Below are positions 16,550 to 27,333 of a stretch of 45,837 nt of DNA, piece by piece; position 1 is the first letter of the stretch, and every line of letters starts with the position of its first letter. Both the position numbers and the translations under genes were made by a program. Below the pieces are notes generated by a model. The model did not search any database and had not been told where the DNA came from. It was given only the letters and a program-made list of their open reading frames with translations. Source of the DNA: Paenibacillus harenae DSM 16969 (GTDB lineage Bacteria > Bacillota > Bacilli > Paenibacillales > Paenibacillaceae); NCBI RefSeq assembly GCF_000422465.1, contig NZ_AULV01000023.1:1-45837 (forward strand), given 5' to 3'.

Positions 16550-17626
16550 TTGGCATACACATCGATTAAGCCTGGCCAGGTCTGGCTCGACACCGAAGGA
16601 AAGCGAATTCAGGCTCACGGCGGATCTATTATTACCGTAGGCGATACGTTCTATTGGTACGGGGAGAACAAAGAAATGACGAAGGCCGGCAGCGGAATTT
16701 GGCACTGGGGAGTAAGATGCTACGCCTCGAAAGACTTGTACAACTGGGAAGACCAAGGCGTTATCATCCCTCCGGATGTTGACGACATCGATTCCCCGCT
16801 GCATCCTGCTCAGCATATGGACAGGCCGCATATTGTCTTTAACGAGAAAACGCAGAAATATGTATGTTGGATGAAGATTATGAGGACAGATGGGCAAAAA
16901 TCTACGATCTTGACAGCGGACCATATCCTTGGTCCTTACACGGTCGTAAGAAAAGATCTCCGCCCTTTGAATATGGGCGCCGGCGATTTCGATTTGGTCA
17001 TCGCTCCGGACGGCAAGGCCTATTATTACTTTGAAAGAGTCCATTCCGAACTCATCTGCGCCGATCTCACGGACGATTATACGGACGTAACCGGTTACTA
17101 TTCTACGCATTTCCCTAACGTCCAGCCTCCTTTCGTGCGGGAAGCGCCTGCTTATTTTAATCGAAAAGGGCTTCACTATTTATTTACATCGGGAACGACC
17201 GGCTATCATCCAAACCCGTCGGAAGTCGCTTGCGCGAAAACCTTCCATGGACCGTGGGAGGTTCTGGGGGATCCGCATCCGGACGACCAGACGCGAACGT
17301 CTTATAATTCGCAAATTACGTCCGTCTTTAAGCACCCATTCAAGAAAGATCTGTATATCGCGCTCGCAGATCGATGGATACCGAATCTTCCGGACCTTGT
17401 CGGGGAACGTTTTGCGGATGGCACGCAATCTCGTATCGCGGCCGACATTTATAAATCGGTCTTTGACCCGGAGATTGATTATGAGTTGAAAGAAGAAGAC
17501 AAACTCCCCGTATCGCTTGACTTTGATACCTGCCATTCCGATTATGTATGGCTGCCAGTCCGGTTCGATGGCAACATGGCGTACCTGGATTGGAAGGAAG
17601 AATGGAGAATTGAGGATTACGAGTAG
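16550..17626 (+). CDS. Glycoside hydrolase family 43-like (GH43_24-type)
   Basis: 358 residues, starting at TTG with AGGGGAG upstream. It has no signal peptide, so it acts in the cytoplasm on imported oligosaccharides. The five-bladed propeller pattern fits GH43, and the opening IQAHGGSIITVGDTFYWYGE, then WGVRCYASKDLYNWE and MDRPHIVFNEKTQKYVCW, is most like the exo-beta-1,3-galactanase type (GH43_24). PPFVREAPAYF may hold the acid Glu. If so, it would trim galactose from arabinogalactan-type chains. The subfamily is from memory and less certain than the family. Confidence 0.75.
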   Translation: MAYTSIKPGQVWLDTEGKRIQAHGGSIITVGDTFYWYGENKEMTKAGSGIWHWGVRCYASKDLYNWEDQGVIIPPDVDDIDSPLHPAQHMDRPHIVFNEKTQKYVCWMKIMRTDGQKSTILTADHILGPYTVVRKDLRPLNMGAGDFDLVIAPDGKAYYYFERVHSELICADLTDDYTDVTGYYSTHFPNVQPPFVREAPAYFNRKGLHYLFTSGTTGYHPNPSEVACAKTFHGPWEVLGDPHPDDQTRTSYNSQITSVFKHPFKKDLYIALADRWIPNLPDLVGERFADGTQSRIAADIYKSVFDPEIDYELKEEDKLPVSLDFDTCHSDYVWLPVRFDGNMAYLDWKEEWRIEDYE

Positions 17627-17661
17627 TCATGCTACGGCTAGAACGAGAGTGGAGGAAACGC

Positions 17662-20118
17662 ATGGACACAAAAACGCACATCTATTTGGATGCTTCCCTT
17701 TCTGCTCAAGAGCGTGCGGATGATTTGTTGCAACGCATGAGTATCGAAGAAAAAATGGGTCAGATCGTCGGCTATATGCCGGACAAAGGGTCGATTGAAA
17801 AGCTGGAGCAGGACTATCCCCAAGGCGCGGGCGAAGTTGTCATGTTATTCGCGGGCGAACTTGCGAACAAGGAATCCGTTGTGGAGAAGGTAACCCGCAT
17901 CCAGAATAAAATCATGGAATTAAGCGAGCACAATATTCCCGCCATTTTCCATCTCGAAACGATAGCGGGCGCGCTGCTCCCGGAAGCGACAAGCTTCCCG
18001 ACTGGAATCGGCCAAGCCTCCACCTGGAATCCCGCGCTCCAGAAAGAATTGGCTAGAATCATAAGCAATCAGGCCCGGGCCGTCGGCGTCTCGCATGCAT
18101 TCGCCCCGGTGCTCGATATTGCCCGCGATCCTCGCTTCGGTCGTCTTGGCGAGACATATGGGGAAGACCCTGCGCTAGCGGCAGCGATGGGAACGGCCTA
18201 CGTTTCGGGCTTGCAAAATGACGGGAACCTCCAAGAAGGGGTACTGGCCTGCGCCAAACATTTTCTCGGCTACCACATGACCCAGGGAGGCATTCATGCC
18301 GCCGCAACGCCGATTCCTCCGCGAATGCTGCGCGAGGTCTATGCGAAGCCATTCCAAGCCGCCATGACCCTTGCCAACATGAGATCGATCATGAATACGT
18401 ACAGTTCTATCGATGGCGAACCCGTCGTTGGTTCCCGTAAGTATCTCACCGAATTTCTGCGCGATGAAATGGGCTTTGACGGCTTAGTCGTATCCGACTA
18501 CACCTCCATCTCAGAGCTTCATACGAGGCATATGGTATCGGAGACGAGAACGGATGCCGGTGAATTGTCCTTGAAGGCAGGCATGGACGTGGAACTGCCT
18601 TCGAAAGACTGTTATAACGACGAATTAATGCAGCGGATTCGCGACGGCAAAGTCTCAATAGAACTTCTCGATCAAGCCGTCCACCGCGTATTGGTCGCGA
18701 AGTTTGAACTGGGATTGTTTGAGAATCCTTACCCGATGTCGAGCGATGCCGTGGAACAGATTTATACAGACCCTAACAATAAAGAAATCAGCTTGGAAGC
18801 GGCGCGTCAATCGATCGTGCTGCTGAAAAATAATGGCGTATTGCCGTTGCAAAGGGCCGCGAAAAAGAAAATCGCCGTCATCGGCCACCATGCGGCGTCC
18901 ACGAGATCGTTATTCGGCGGCTATTCGTATACGAGCTTGTTCGATGCGATGCTGAATGTCGGGAACACGATGGCCGGCGTAGACTTCGAGAAAATTTCAA
19001 ACCTGGGCGCAAGCGAGTTCGGCGTGGACAAGAATCATTATACGTACCCTGGAAGTATCGTTCAGGTCGAAAGTCCGAAAACGGAAGAGCTTGTGAGAAA
19101 TCACTATCCGACGAGCAATAATCTACTCGAGCAGATTATTCTGGAATGTCCGAATGCCGAAGTAACTTACGCTTACGGTTACGCTTATGCGGGGAACGAT
19201 ACGTCCATGCACGATGAGGCATTGGCAGCAGCGGCTGAAGCGGATGTGGTCCTTCTTACTTTAGGCGGGAAGCATGGCTGGGGCATGTTCTGCACAACTG
19301 GCGAAGGCATCGATTCGACGAATATCGGGCTTCCAGACTGCCAGGAAAGCTTCATCCGGAAATTGGCTGCTTTGAAAAAGCCGACGGTTGCGGTTCATTT
19401 TGACGGCGGACCGATATCGAGCGACATGGCCGATCAGCACATCGACGCGATTATCGAGGCTTGGAATTCAGGCCAATACGGCGCGAAAGCCGTGACGGAT
19501 ATTCTATTCGGCGATTATAATCCGGCGGGAAGATTGCCCTTCTCGGTTGCTTACAACGCCGGACAAGTGCCTCTCTTCTATAATCACGACCATGGGTCGA
19601 GCTACCATGTCGGCACCGCGAATGAATATACGAGTTATCTGGATTGCCCTCGTGAGCCCCGGTATTACTTTGGGCATGGCCTATCATACACATCGTTCCG
19701 ATATTCGAATATGACAGTCGGCAAGGAAGCGTATGAGCCTACCGAGCAAGTTATTGTCGCGGTCGATGTCACGAATGAGGGAGCGGTATTCGGCGAGGAA
19801 GTCGTGCAGCTCTACATTCGCGACAAATTTGCGAGCGTTGTGCGTCCCGTGCAAGAACTGGCCGGTTTCGTCAGAGTCCCGCTGCAACCGAGCGAGACGA
19901 GAACGGTCCAATTTCGGATGGACTTAAGTCAAATTGCTTTCCTGGATACTTGCATGAAATGGAAAATCGAGGCAGGCGAGATCGAGGTTATGATTGGGGC
20001 TTCATCCCATGATGTCCGGGCGAAAGGTGCTTTCCGGATTAGCTCCGATCTGTTCATTGACGGAAGAACGAGAGGGTTTTATGCAGATGCAACGATTCAA
20101 TCGGCAGAAAGAGAGTAG
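17662..20118 (+). CDS. Glycoside hydrolase family 3 (beta-glycosidase)
   Basis: 818 residues from ATG 17662, chosen for TGGAGG 6 nt upstream. Domains: an N-terminal GH3 barrel (about 30-340) with CAKHFLGYH and the nucleophile Asp 279 in LVVSDYTSI; a C-terminal alpha/beta sandwich (about 380-640) starting KKIAVIGHHAASTRSLFGGY; and a fibronectin III-like domain (about 700-770, VDVTNEGAVFGEEVVQLYIR). There is no signal peptide, so it is cytoplasmic. It releases non-reducing sugars, as beta-glucosidase or beta-xylosidase; the sequence does not settle which. It sits 35 bp after the GH43 gene in the same operon, and its end overlaps the next gene by 38 bp. Confidence 0.92.
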   Translation: MDTKTHIYLDASLSAQERADDLLQRMSIEEKMGQIVGYMPDKGSIEKLEQDYPQGAGEVVMLFAGELANKESVVEKVTRIQNKIMELSEHNIPAIFHLETIAGALLPEATSFPTGIGQASTWNPALQKELARIISNQARAVGVSHAFAPVLDIARDPRFGRLGETYGEDPALAAAMGTAYVSGLQNDGNLQEGVLACAKHFLGYHMTQGGIHAAATPIPPRMLREVYAKPFQAAMTLANMRSIMNTYSSIDGEPVVGSRKYLTEFLRDEMGFDGLVVSDYTSISELHTRHMVSETRTDAGELSLKAGMDVELPSKDCYNDELMQRIRDGKVSIELLDQAVHRVLVAKFELGLFENPYPMSSDAVEQIYTDPNNKEISLEAARQSIVLLKNNGVLPLQRAAKKKIAVIGHHAASTRSLFGGYSYTSLFDAMLNVGNTMAGVDFEKISNLGASEFGVDKNHYTYPGSIVQVESPKTEELVRNHYPTSNNLLEQIILECPNAEVTYAYGYAYAGNDTSMHDEALAAAAEADVVLLTLGGKHGWGMFCTTGEGIDSTNIGLPDCQESFIRKLAALKKPTVAVHFDGGPISSDMADQHIDAIIEAWNSGQYGAKAVTDILFGDYNPAGRLPFSVAYNAGQVPLFYNHDHGSSYHVGTANEYTSYLDCPREPRYYFGHGLSYTSFRYSNMTVGKEAYEPTEQVIVAVDVTNEGAVFGEEVVQLYIRDKFASVVRPVQELAGFVRVPLQPSETRTVQFRMDLSQIAFLDTCMKWKIEAGEIEVMIGASSHDVRAKGAFRISSDLFIDGRTRGFYADATIQSAERE

Positions 20119-21031
20119 GATTGGCATGCATTTTCATGTGCCAGACCCGAAGCGGGTCAGAGTGCTTATGAATACGGACGCGAAGAATGAGGCGGACGAC
20201 CAGTACGCTATCGTACATGCTTTGCTCACGCCGATGTTTATGAACAAGGGAATTATCGCGGCACATTTCGGTACCGGGCGGACAACCGATTCAATGGAAG
20301 AAAGCTATGCCGAAGTGAAGCATGTTCTAAATCTGATGGGGGATGCCGGAGAGGTGCCGGTCTACAAAGGGGCAGCTCACGCGCTGCAGGATGAGCAAAC
20401 GCCTGTTGTTTCAGAAGGCGCGGACGCGATTATCCGCGAGGCGCTCTCGGATGATCCTCACCGGCTTTTCGTCGTCTTCCTTGGGCCCTTGACCGACTTG
20501 GCTTCCGCCTACCAAATGGAACCTCGTATTGCAGACCGCTTGACGGCAATATGGATCGGCGGAGGTCCATACCCGAACGGCAGAAATGAATTCAACCTGA
20601 GCAACGATATTCACGCGGCTAACGTAGTAATGGGTTCCCGTATTCCACTCTGGCAGGTACCGCAAAACGTGTATAGCACGATGCGGGTCAGTCTGGCGGA
20701 ATTGGAAGCCCGGGTGAGTCCGCACGGCGAAATCGGGAAGTACCTGTTCGAGCAGCTCATTCAATTTAATGACGACAATGCGCACGGTTGGCCAAGAGGC
20801 GAGTGCTGGGGCTTGGGCGATTCCCCGGTTGTTAGTCTCATTCTCGACGATCTGGAGTTCTCAGACGGTTTCGTTACGGTACCCGCGCCGCGAATCACGC
20901 CCGAGATGCATTATGTCCATCATCAAACGGAACGGATGATCCGGGTTTACCGGAATGTTGACGTCCGATTTACATTGGAAGACATGTACGCCAAACTGGA
21001 GTTGTTCGCCAAGAAACAGGCTGCAAAATAA
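20081..21031 (+). CDS. Nucleoside hydrolase-like protein
   Basis: 316 residues from ATG 20081 (AGAGGG just upstream), overlapping the GH3 end. The N-terminus has NTDAKNEADDQYAIVHALL, a variant of the DTDxGxDDxxA calcium loop of inosine-uridine nucleoside hydrolases, followed by VPVYKGAAHAL and the family-like FLGPLTDLASAY, AIWIGGGPYPNGRNEFNLSN and ANVVMGSRIP segments. Members cleave N-glycosidic bonds of ribonucleosides, but relatives in sugar clusters may act on other glycosides. Here the position inside a glycan operon suggests the latter. The change from DTDxG to NTDxK keeps the two later Asp residues. Confidence 0.8.
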   Translation: MQMQRFNRQKESRIGMHFHVPDPKRVRVLMNTDAKNEADDQYAIVHALLTPMFMNKGIIAAHFGTGRTTDSMEESYAEVKHVLNLMGDAGEVPVYKGAAHALQDEQTPVVSEGADAIIREALSDDPHRLFVVFLGPLTDLASAYQMEPRIADRLTAIWIGGGPYPNGRNEFNLSNDIHAANVVMGSRIPLWQVPQNVYSTMRVSLAELEARVSPHGEIGKYLFEQLIQFNDDNAHGWPRGECWGLGDSPVVSLILDDLEFSDGFVTVPAPRITPEMHYVHHQTERMIRVYRNVDVRFTLEDMYAKLELFAKKQAAK

Positions 21032-21034
21032 AGG

Positions 21035-21079
21035 AGAACAGTAAGTAATCCGCTTCAATTGCGGATTACTTACTGTTCT
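21035..21079 (+). terminator. Strong hairpin terminator at operon end
   Basis: Perfect 19-bp inverted repeat (arms 21035-21053 and 21061-21079) with a 7-base loop, then TTTT. It closes the importer/GH43/GH3/nucleoside-hydrolase operon. Confidence 0.85.
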
Positions 21080-21211
21080 TTTATCAGACTTCCTGGAACG
21101 AACCGATTATACACCCAATACAAAGATCATAAAGAATCATAGACGATAATAGTGATTAACGTTATTTATGGCAGAAAGGCCGTCACGCAGACGGGTTGAG
21201 GAGGAAGTTAC

Positions 21212-23611
21212 ATGGAGGAGAATCGTAAATGGAATGCCAGATGGATCTGGCATCAAAGTTATCCGTGGACATCGGACCCAGGAGCGCACGAAATGGTGTA
21301 TTTCCGCCGTGAGTTTGACGTCGCTGATCCGCATCTTGCGCGGCTTGTCGTCGACGTATCCGCAGATAGCCGCTATCGACTGTTTCTAAACGGCGAATCG
21401 GTTTCGGTCGGACCATGCAAGGGCGATCGGTCGACGCATTATTACGAGACGGTGGATCTGAGCGATCGCCTAATCGCAGGAACGAATGTGCTGGCGGTTC
21501 AGGTGCTGCACTTCGCCCCTTCCGGTCCTCATTTGCTGGGCGTCAGCGGACCGGTGTCGATTCATCGGGCCGTCAGCGGCGCCATGTTACTAGAAGGCGT
21601 GCTGATTGAAGGGAGCGGTCACTCCGAGCCGCTGCATTCCGACGAGAAATGGTCGTGCAAGAAAATGCCGGGCTTTAAGCTTATGCCAAGTCCGATCATC
21701 TTCTTCCTCGGCGGGTTCGAAGATACTGATGGAAGAGGGCTTGCCCATGGCTGGGAGCTGCCCGGATTCGACGCTCAAGGCTGGGCGAATGCAGTTATCG
21801 TCTGTGAGACGAGCGATAAATTCGGTCAACTGACACCATGGCAATTGGCGCCGCGTCCGATTCCGCCGATGCGCGAAGAACCAGCTTCGTTCCGAGGCAT
21901 TACGAAAGCCGACGATCGTGCCGCCATCCCTGGCTATGAGGCCATATTGAGGGACGGAGGGACAAAAACCGTAAGAGTGGAAGCGGGCAAATCCATCTGG
22001 CTCGAGCTGGATGCCGGCGAATTGGTGACCGGATACGTGACGTTGAAGCTGAGAGGGGGCAGTGAGAGCCGGATTAAGCTCCTTTATGCGGAAAGTTATG
22101 AGGAAGCTTCATCGACTGTCCACCACCGAATCAAGGGGATCCGGGATGATGCGGAACATGGGATCCTTATCGGGGAAGTGGATTATTATACGGTTGCGGG
22201 CGTAGGGACCGGGGAACATGCGGAGCGTTACGAGCCATTCGACTTCCGCACCTTCAGGTATATCAGACTTGAAGCTGCGGCGAATGACGAACCGCTAGAG
22301 ATCGTGCTGCTAACCTACCGAGACACGGGTTACCCCTTGAACGTTCAAGCTACCTTCACTTGTTCCGATCCGGATTACGTTGCGCTATGGGAATTGTCGT
22401 TGAATACGCTTAGTCGCTGCATGCATGAAACGTACGAGGATTGCCCGTACTACGAGCAGCTGCAATACACGATGGACACGCGTCTGCAGATGATGTTCAC
22501 TTATGCGGTCAGCGCCGACGATCGGCTGGCTCAACGCTCGCTGTTCGATTACCATAGCTCCGCGCTGCCTTCGGGCATGCTGCAGAACCGCTATCCATCC
22601 GAGTATAGGCAGGTCATTCCCTCCTTCTCGTTATATTGGATTCATATGCTCGATGAGCACTATTTGCATTTTGGAGACCGCGCGCTGCTCCGCCGATATG
22701 TACCGACGATGACCGGCGTACTGGATTGGTTCCGGAGAATGCTGACGTCGGAAGGGCTTGTCGGCCCGACGCCGCAAGCGTACTGGCCGTATTTTGACTG
22801 GTGCAAAGATTGGGAGATTGGAACGCCTCCGGCACATGCCAAAGGTCCGCTCACGCTCCTGAGTCAGATGTTCGCGGCAGCGCTTCAAACCGCTTCCCGA
22901 ATCTATGAAGCGGTTGGTTGGCAGGATGCCGCACGCGAAGCGAAGGCGGACGCGAAAGCCTTGAATGAAGCGCTGATTCGACTTTGCTGGAGACCGGAAC
23001 GCGGATTGTTCGCGGATGGACCAGAGGTGGAAGATTATAGCCAACACGCTCAGGTGTGGGGAGTCGTCTGCGGCGCAGTTCAAGGAGAAGAGGCCGTTCG
23101 TTTGTTGGAGCGTACAATCGAACCGCAGGAGGGACACATGTCGCAGCTATCGGTGCCGGCTTCTTATGAGCTGTTTCGAATGTTATCGCGTCACGGGTTG
23201 TACGGCAAGGCCTCCAGCGTGATGGCTCGCTGGAAAGCTTTTCTGCATTTGCATTTAACGACGCTGCCGGAGGTAACGGATGACAATCATCCTCGCAGCG
23301 ATTGTCATGCCTGGAGCGCGCTACCGCTGTCGGAGTTCACAGGCGAGATTCTAGGGGTTCGACCAGGCGCTCCGGGGTATTCGGAGATTATGGTTGCGCC
23401 CAATCTACTGGAGCTGAGCTGGGCGAAAGGAAGCGTAGCTACCCGCCACGGGTCTGTTCAAGTCGAGTGGACGCTGGATGAGGAAGCGGTATTCCGAATG
23501 TCTGGCATCGCTCCGGATGGCATTCCGCTCACAGTCGTACTGCCTAATGGTAAGCAGATTGAATATCGGGATGGAGGGCCATTCGAAGCATCAGCCAGCC
23601 TCAGAACCTGA
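21212..23611 (+). CDS. Alpha-L-rhamnosidase-like glycoside hydrolase (GH78)
   Basis: 799 residues, GAGGAGG before the ATG, no signal peptide. The N-terminal sandwich domains begin WNARWIWHQSYPW and include YRLFLNGESVSVGPCKGD; the catalytic (alpha/alpha)6 barrel spans about 400-720 with YEDCPYYEQLQYTMDTRLQM in place of the usual DCP-x-R-E-x-x-x-x-x-x-D segment; a C-terminal beta domain follows (SEFTGEILGVRPGAPGYSEI). It would remove terminal rhamnose from imported oligosaccharides. It starts a second transcription unit after the 21035 hairpin. The altered DCPYYEQ motif is shared by some GH78 members, so activity is likely but unproven. Confidence 0.8.
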   Translation: MEENRKWNARWIWHQSYPWTSDPGAHEMVYFRREFDVADPHLARLVVDVSADSRYRLFLNGESVSVGPCKGDRSTHYYETVDLSDRLIAGTNVLAVQVLHFAPSGPHLLGVSGPVSIHRAVSGAMLLEGVLIEGSGHSEPLHSDEKWSCKKMPGFKLMPSPIIFFLGGFEDTDGRGLAHGWELPGFDAQGWANAVIVCETSDKFGQLTPWQLAPRPIPPMREEPASFRGITKADDRAAIPGYEAILRDGGTKTVRVEAGKSIWLELDAGELVTGYVTLKLRGGSESRIKLLYAESYEEASSTVHHRIKGIRDDAEHGILIGEVDYYTVAGVGTGEHAERYEPFDFRTFRYIRLEAAANDEPLEIVLLTYRDTGYPLNVQATFTCSDPDYVALWELSLNTLSRCMHETYEDCPYYEQLQYTMDTRLQMMFTYAVSADDRLAQRSLFDYHSSALPSGMLQNRYPSEYRQVIPSFSLYWIHMLDEHYLHFGDRALLRRYVPTMTGVLDWFRRMLTSEGLVGPTPQAYWPYFDWCKDWEIGTPPAHAKGPLTLLSQMFAAALQTASRIYEAVGWQDAAREAKADAKALNEALIRLCWRPERGLFADGPEVEDYSQHAQVWGVVCGAVQGEEAVRLLERTIEPQEGHMSQLSVPASYELFRMLSRHGLYGKASSVMARWKAFLHLHLTTLPEVTDDNHPRSDCHAWSALPLSEFTGEILGVRPGAPGYSEIMVAPNLLELSWAKGSVATRHGSVQVEWTLDEEAVFRMSGIAPDGIPLTVVLPNGKQIEYRDGGPFEASASLRT

Positions 23612-23653
23612 TCTTCGAGCAGTGCTGACCAATTAGAATTGGAGGATGCAACG

Positions 23654-25384
23654 ATGAAAATAACACAAGATACGAAGATCGGAAATATTTGGTCCAATGA
23701 AAAGGGACGCTCCATCATTCGCAAATATGCGCCGGAGATTGAAAAAGAACCCCTTTTCATTATTATCCAAGCGAGCACATTGGCGGAGTTCGCAACCACT
23801 AAACTAGAACATCCGGAGCCCGCTGAATGGCTCCTAGCTATCCTTAAGGAATTAAAAGATGTTGATCTTTCGAGGAAGTGGGAGCAGGAAGCTCCGCCTG
23901 CCGATTATGAAGACTCATCCGCAGTGATTGATAGTGCGGCAATACATGCAGCTGACTCTGCTGAGAAATGGTCGGTCTACGAAATCGAGCTTCACGGCCC
24001 AAATCACGGTAATCCATATGTAGACGTTGAACTCAGAGCTCAATTCAAATGCGGCGGACAATCCGTTGACGCACGAGGCTTCTATGATGGCAATGGTAGC
24101 TATCGGATTCGATTTATGCCGCAGGCGGAGGGCGAGTGGGTCTACCGCACAACGAGCAACTGCCGAACCTTGAACGGTATTGAGGGGCGGTTTACGTGTA
24201 CAGCCCCCCAGGCGGGAAATCATGGGCCAGTCCGAGTTGCCGATACGTTTCATTTCGCCTACGAAGACGGTACCCGCTATTTGCCGATCGGTACCACCTG
24301 TTATGTATGGACGCATCAAACGGAGGAATTGGAAGAGCAGACATTGTCGACGCTTGCCAAATCGGCCTTCAATAAAATCCGAATGTGCGTCTTCCCAAAG
24401 TCCTTCATTTTTAACGAGAATGAGCCGCTTCGCTATCCCTTTATGGGTTCGATTGAAGAAGGCTGGGACTTCATCAGGTTTAATCCCGAATATTTTCATC
24501 ATCTCGAACGCCGGATCGCTGATTTGGGCCGGCTCGGAATCGAGGCGGATTTGATTTTGTTCCATCCCTATGACCGGTGGGGCTTTTCCACTATGGCACC
24601 ATCCGTCGATCGGCGTTATCTCCAATATATTACGGCCAGATTATCCGCTTTCCGGAATGTCTGGTGGTCGCTGGCCAATGAGCATGAACTGCTATGGGAC
24701 AAGCCGGATGAAGACTGGGAGCGTTTCGGTCAAATCGTAACCGAGAATGACCCCTATGGGCATCTGATCTCCATTCATAATTTTGTAAACGTCTTTGATT
24801 ATTCCCGGCCTTGGATAACGCATTGCAGCCTTCAAAAATCGGAAACGGATCGTTCCGCGCAATGGCGAAAACAATGGGGCAAGCCCATCGTCATCGATGA
24901 GTGTGCTTACGAAGGTAACATCAGTCCATTCTGGGGAAATATTACCGGCGAGGATATGGTACGCAGATTCTGGGAAGGTGCCATGCGCGGGGGATATGCA
25001 GGACATGGGGAGACTTATCTGGATCCCGAGGATATCTTGTGGTGGTCGAAAGGCGGCCAATTGCAAGGCACAAGTCCCGATCGGATCCGATTTTTAAGGC
25101 AGGTTATTGAGCAAGCCCCTTCAGGCATACTTAACCCGCTCTGGACCGAATTTGAATTTATAGCCGGAATTAAGGATGCGTTCTATCTCTATTATTTCAG
25201 CACCAGACAACAGTGTTACTACGATTTTATGATGAAACCCGGTATTTCCTATAAAGCCGAAATTCTAGATACATGGAATATGACGGTCGAGGAAGTTGAA
25301 GGAAGCTTCGAAGGGAATTTCCAAATCAAGCTGCCGGGCAGACCATATATCGCAGTACGGCTGACGCAGACAACGGGAGCATAA
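23654..25384 (+). CDS. DUF5060/DUF4038/DUF5605 glycoside hydrolase (clan GH-A)
   Basis: 576 residues from ATG 23654 (GGAGG 8 nt upstream). An N-terminal ~85-residue domain of unknown role (MKITQDTKIGNIWSNEKG) precedes a DUF5060 beta domain (about 100-180, VYEIELHGPNHGNPY, GFYDGNGSYRIRF), a TIM-barrel region (about 195-470) and a small C-terminal DUF5605-like domain. The barrel has the clan GH-A pair: WWSLANEHEL with the acid Glu and PIVIDECAYEG with the nucleophile Glu. It lacks a signal peptide. The likely substrate is a plant side-chain sugar; the exact specificity is not visible. The gene follows GH78 in the same unit, with a 42-bp gap. Confidence 0.8.
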   Translation: MKITQDTKIGNIWSNEKGRSIIRKYAPEIEKEPLFIIIQASTLAEFATTKLEHPEPAEWLLAILKELKDVDLSRKWEQEAPPADYEDSSAVIDSAAIHAADSAEKWSVYEIELHGPNHGNPYVDVELRAQFKCGGQSVDARGFYDGNGSYRIRFMPQAEGEWVYRTTSNCRTLNGIEGRFTCTAPQAGNHGPVRVADTFHFAYEDGTRYLPIGTTCYVWTHQTEELEEQTLSTLAKSAFNKIRMCVFPKSFIFNENEPLRYPFMGSIEEGWDFIRFNPEYFHHLERRIADLGRLGIEADLILFHPYDRWGFSTMAPSVDRRYLQYITARLSAFRNVWWSLANEHELLWDKPDEDWERFGQIVTENDPYGHLISIHNFVNVFDYSRPWITHCSLQKSETDRSAQWRKQWGKPIVIDECAYEGNISPFWGNITGEDMVRRFWEGAMRGGYAGHGETYLDPEDILWWSKGGQLQGTSPDRIRFLRQVIEQAPSGILNPLWTEFEFIAGIKDAFYLYYFSTRQQCYYDFMMKPGISYKAEILDTWNMTVEEVEGSFEGNFQIKLPGRPYIAVRLTQTTGA

Positions 25385-25449
25385 AGCAATAACGGCTGTA
25401 ACCATAAACTCTCGAATATGATTGTGATTGCCATCATTATATTCGTTAG

Positions 25450-26471
<1,022 letters not shown>

Positions 26472-27019
26472 TCACTAAAAAGTGTAATTCTGAACAATCC
26501 TCTCAAAATATATTTGAGTTAAGGATTAGATAGAAACTCTATGGTCAAGGCTATTGAAGTGGCTAGACGCTTATAAATGACGTATTCTCAAAAGTTGACG
26601 GGGAAAGAAAGCTTAGTTAATTTTATGGAAGTAACATCGGCGAAATCTCCCAACGGAGTGTCTTCCCCTGTATGTGGCGTCCTCATACATTCCTCATGAT
26701 GTTAAAACATATTGATACAGTTATACATACAGAACTTTGTTGTTGTATATTCTTCAAGCATTAAAACACAGAGATACAGTCATACATATGTACAGGTAAA
26801 ATGTAAGTTTTCAATAAAATTCGAACCAATCCAGTAAAGTATGCCGCTATCGCATTCATTTTTTAAATCTTGTCATTTCGAATAGTATTGGGGCGAAATT
26901 GGGGCAAGAGTATATTTTAAAGTGGCATTCATTGAACGTTACTGATAGACAGGTTAAAGAAAAATGCAGTGAAATCAACGTATTAATAGGAAGAGACACT
27001 TTAGAAATAGGGTATTTCT
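26472..27019. other. Gene-poor island edge
   Basis: AT-rich, with no complete gene. It starts where the GH43 gene breaks off and ends at the tRNA fragment. On the plus strand, 26818-27000, one frame includes SNSIGAKLGQEY, which resembles the tails of phage integrases whose genes end near tRNA attachment sites, but the open part is short and this is only a hint. Two related stretches with ATACAGT and CATACAT occur near 26710-26790. Confidence 0.4.
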
Positions 27020-27067
27020 CAGCCTTCCAAGCTAATAGCGTGGGTTCGATTCCCATCACCCGCTCCA
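27019..27067 (+). tRNA. Partial tRNA-Gly(UCC), 3' half (att scar)
   Basis: The anticodon arm (loop CTTCCAA, anticodon TCC at 27026-27028), variable region, T arm (GTGGG TTCGATT CCCAT), acceptor 3' strand (CACCCGC) and encoded CCA are present. The acceptor 5' strand and D arm are missing, and an anticodon-stem change (GCTAA for GCTGA) weakens pairing. Integrative elements typically recombine in the 3' half of tRNA genes, restoring the gene at one end and leaving such a fragment at the other. The fragment's orientation places the element to the left. Confidence 0.88.
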
Positions 27068-27081
27068 ACTACACAAACGGT

Positions 27082-27113
27082 AAGTCCTTGAGTCATCAGG
27101 GGCTTTTTTTTGT
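27082..27113 (+). terminator. Terminator of the original tRNA-Gly
   Basis: AGTCCTTGA and TCAGGGGCT pair with wobbles around GTCA, followed by eight T residues directly after the tRNA fragment. Confidence 0.75.
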
Positions 27114-27260
27114 ATTCTCTTTTCGAGCGGCGAACGCTTTCTTAGTATGGTCGTGCTTGCCGAAACCTAAACGGTTTTTTCTGTACGATTCTTCTGCTGC
27201 GCTTTTGGCAACGATTGCAGGAAAATGAAACTTTAGGATGAGTGAGATTTCGCACAGGGC

Positions 27261-27289
27261 TTCAACCCTGTAGGAATTTGTAGTATGAT
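27261..27289 (+). promoter_or_regulatory. Candidate sigma-A promoter of ppc
   Basis: TTCAAC (27261-27266) and TATGAT (27284-27289) with a 17-bp spacer. It would start a leader of about 190 nt. Confidence 0.5.
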
Positions 27290-27333
27290 GGTGGAAGTCA
27301 AAAAAACGTAAAAGAGGTACGTGCAGGCTTGCT

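Noticed and set aside
26856..27068. Minus-strand ORF beginning MERVMGIEPTLLAWKAE
   Set aside because: It is the antisense reading of the tRNA-Gly fragment, a known source of spurious proteins; no ribosome binding site.
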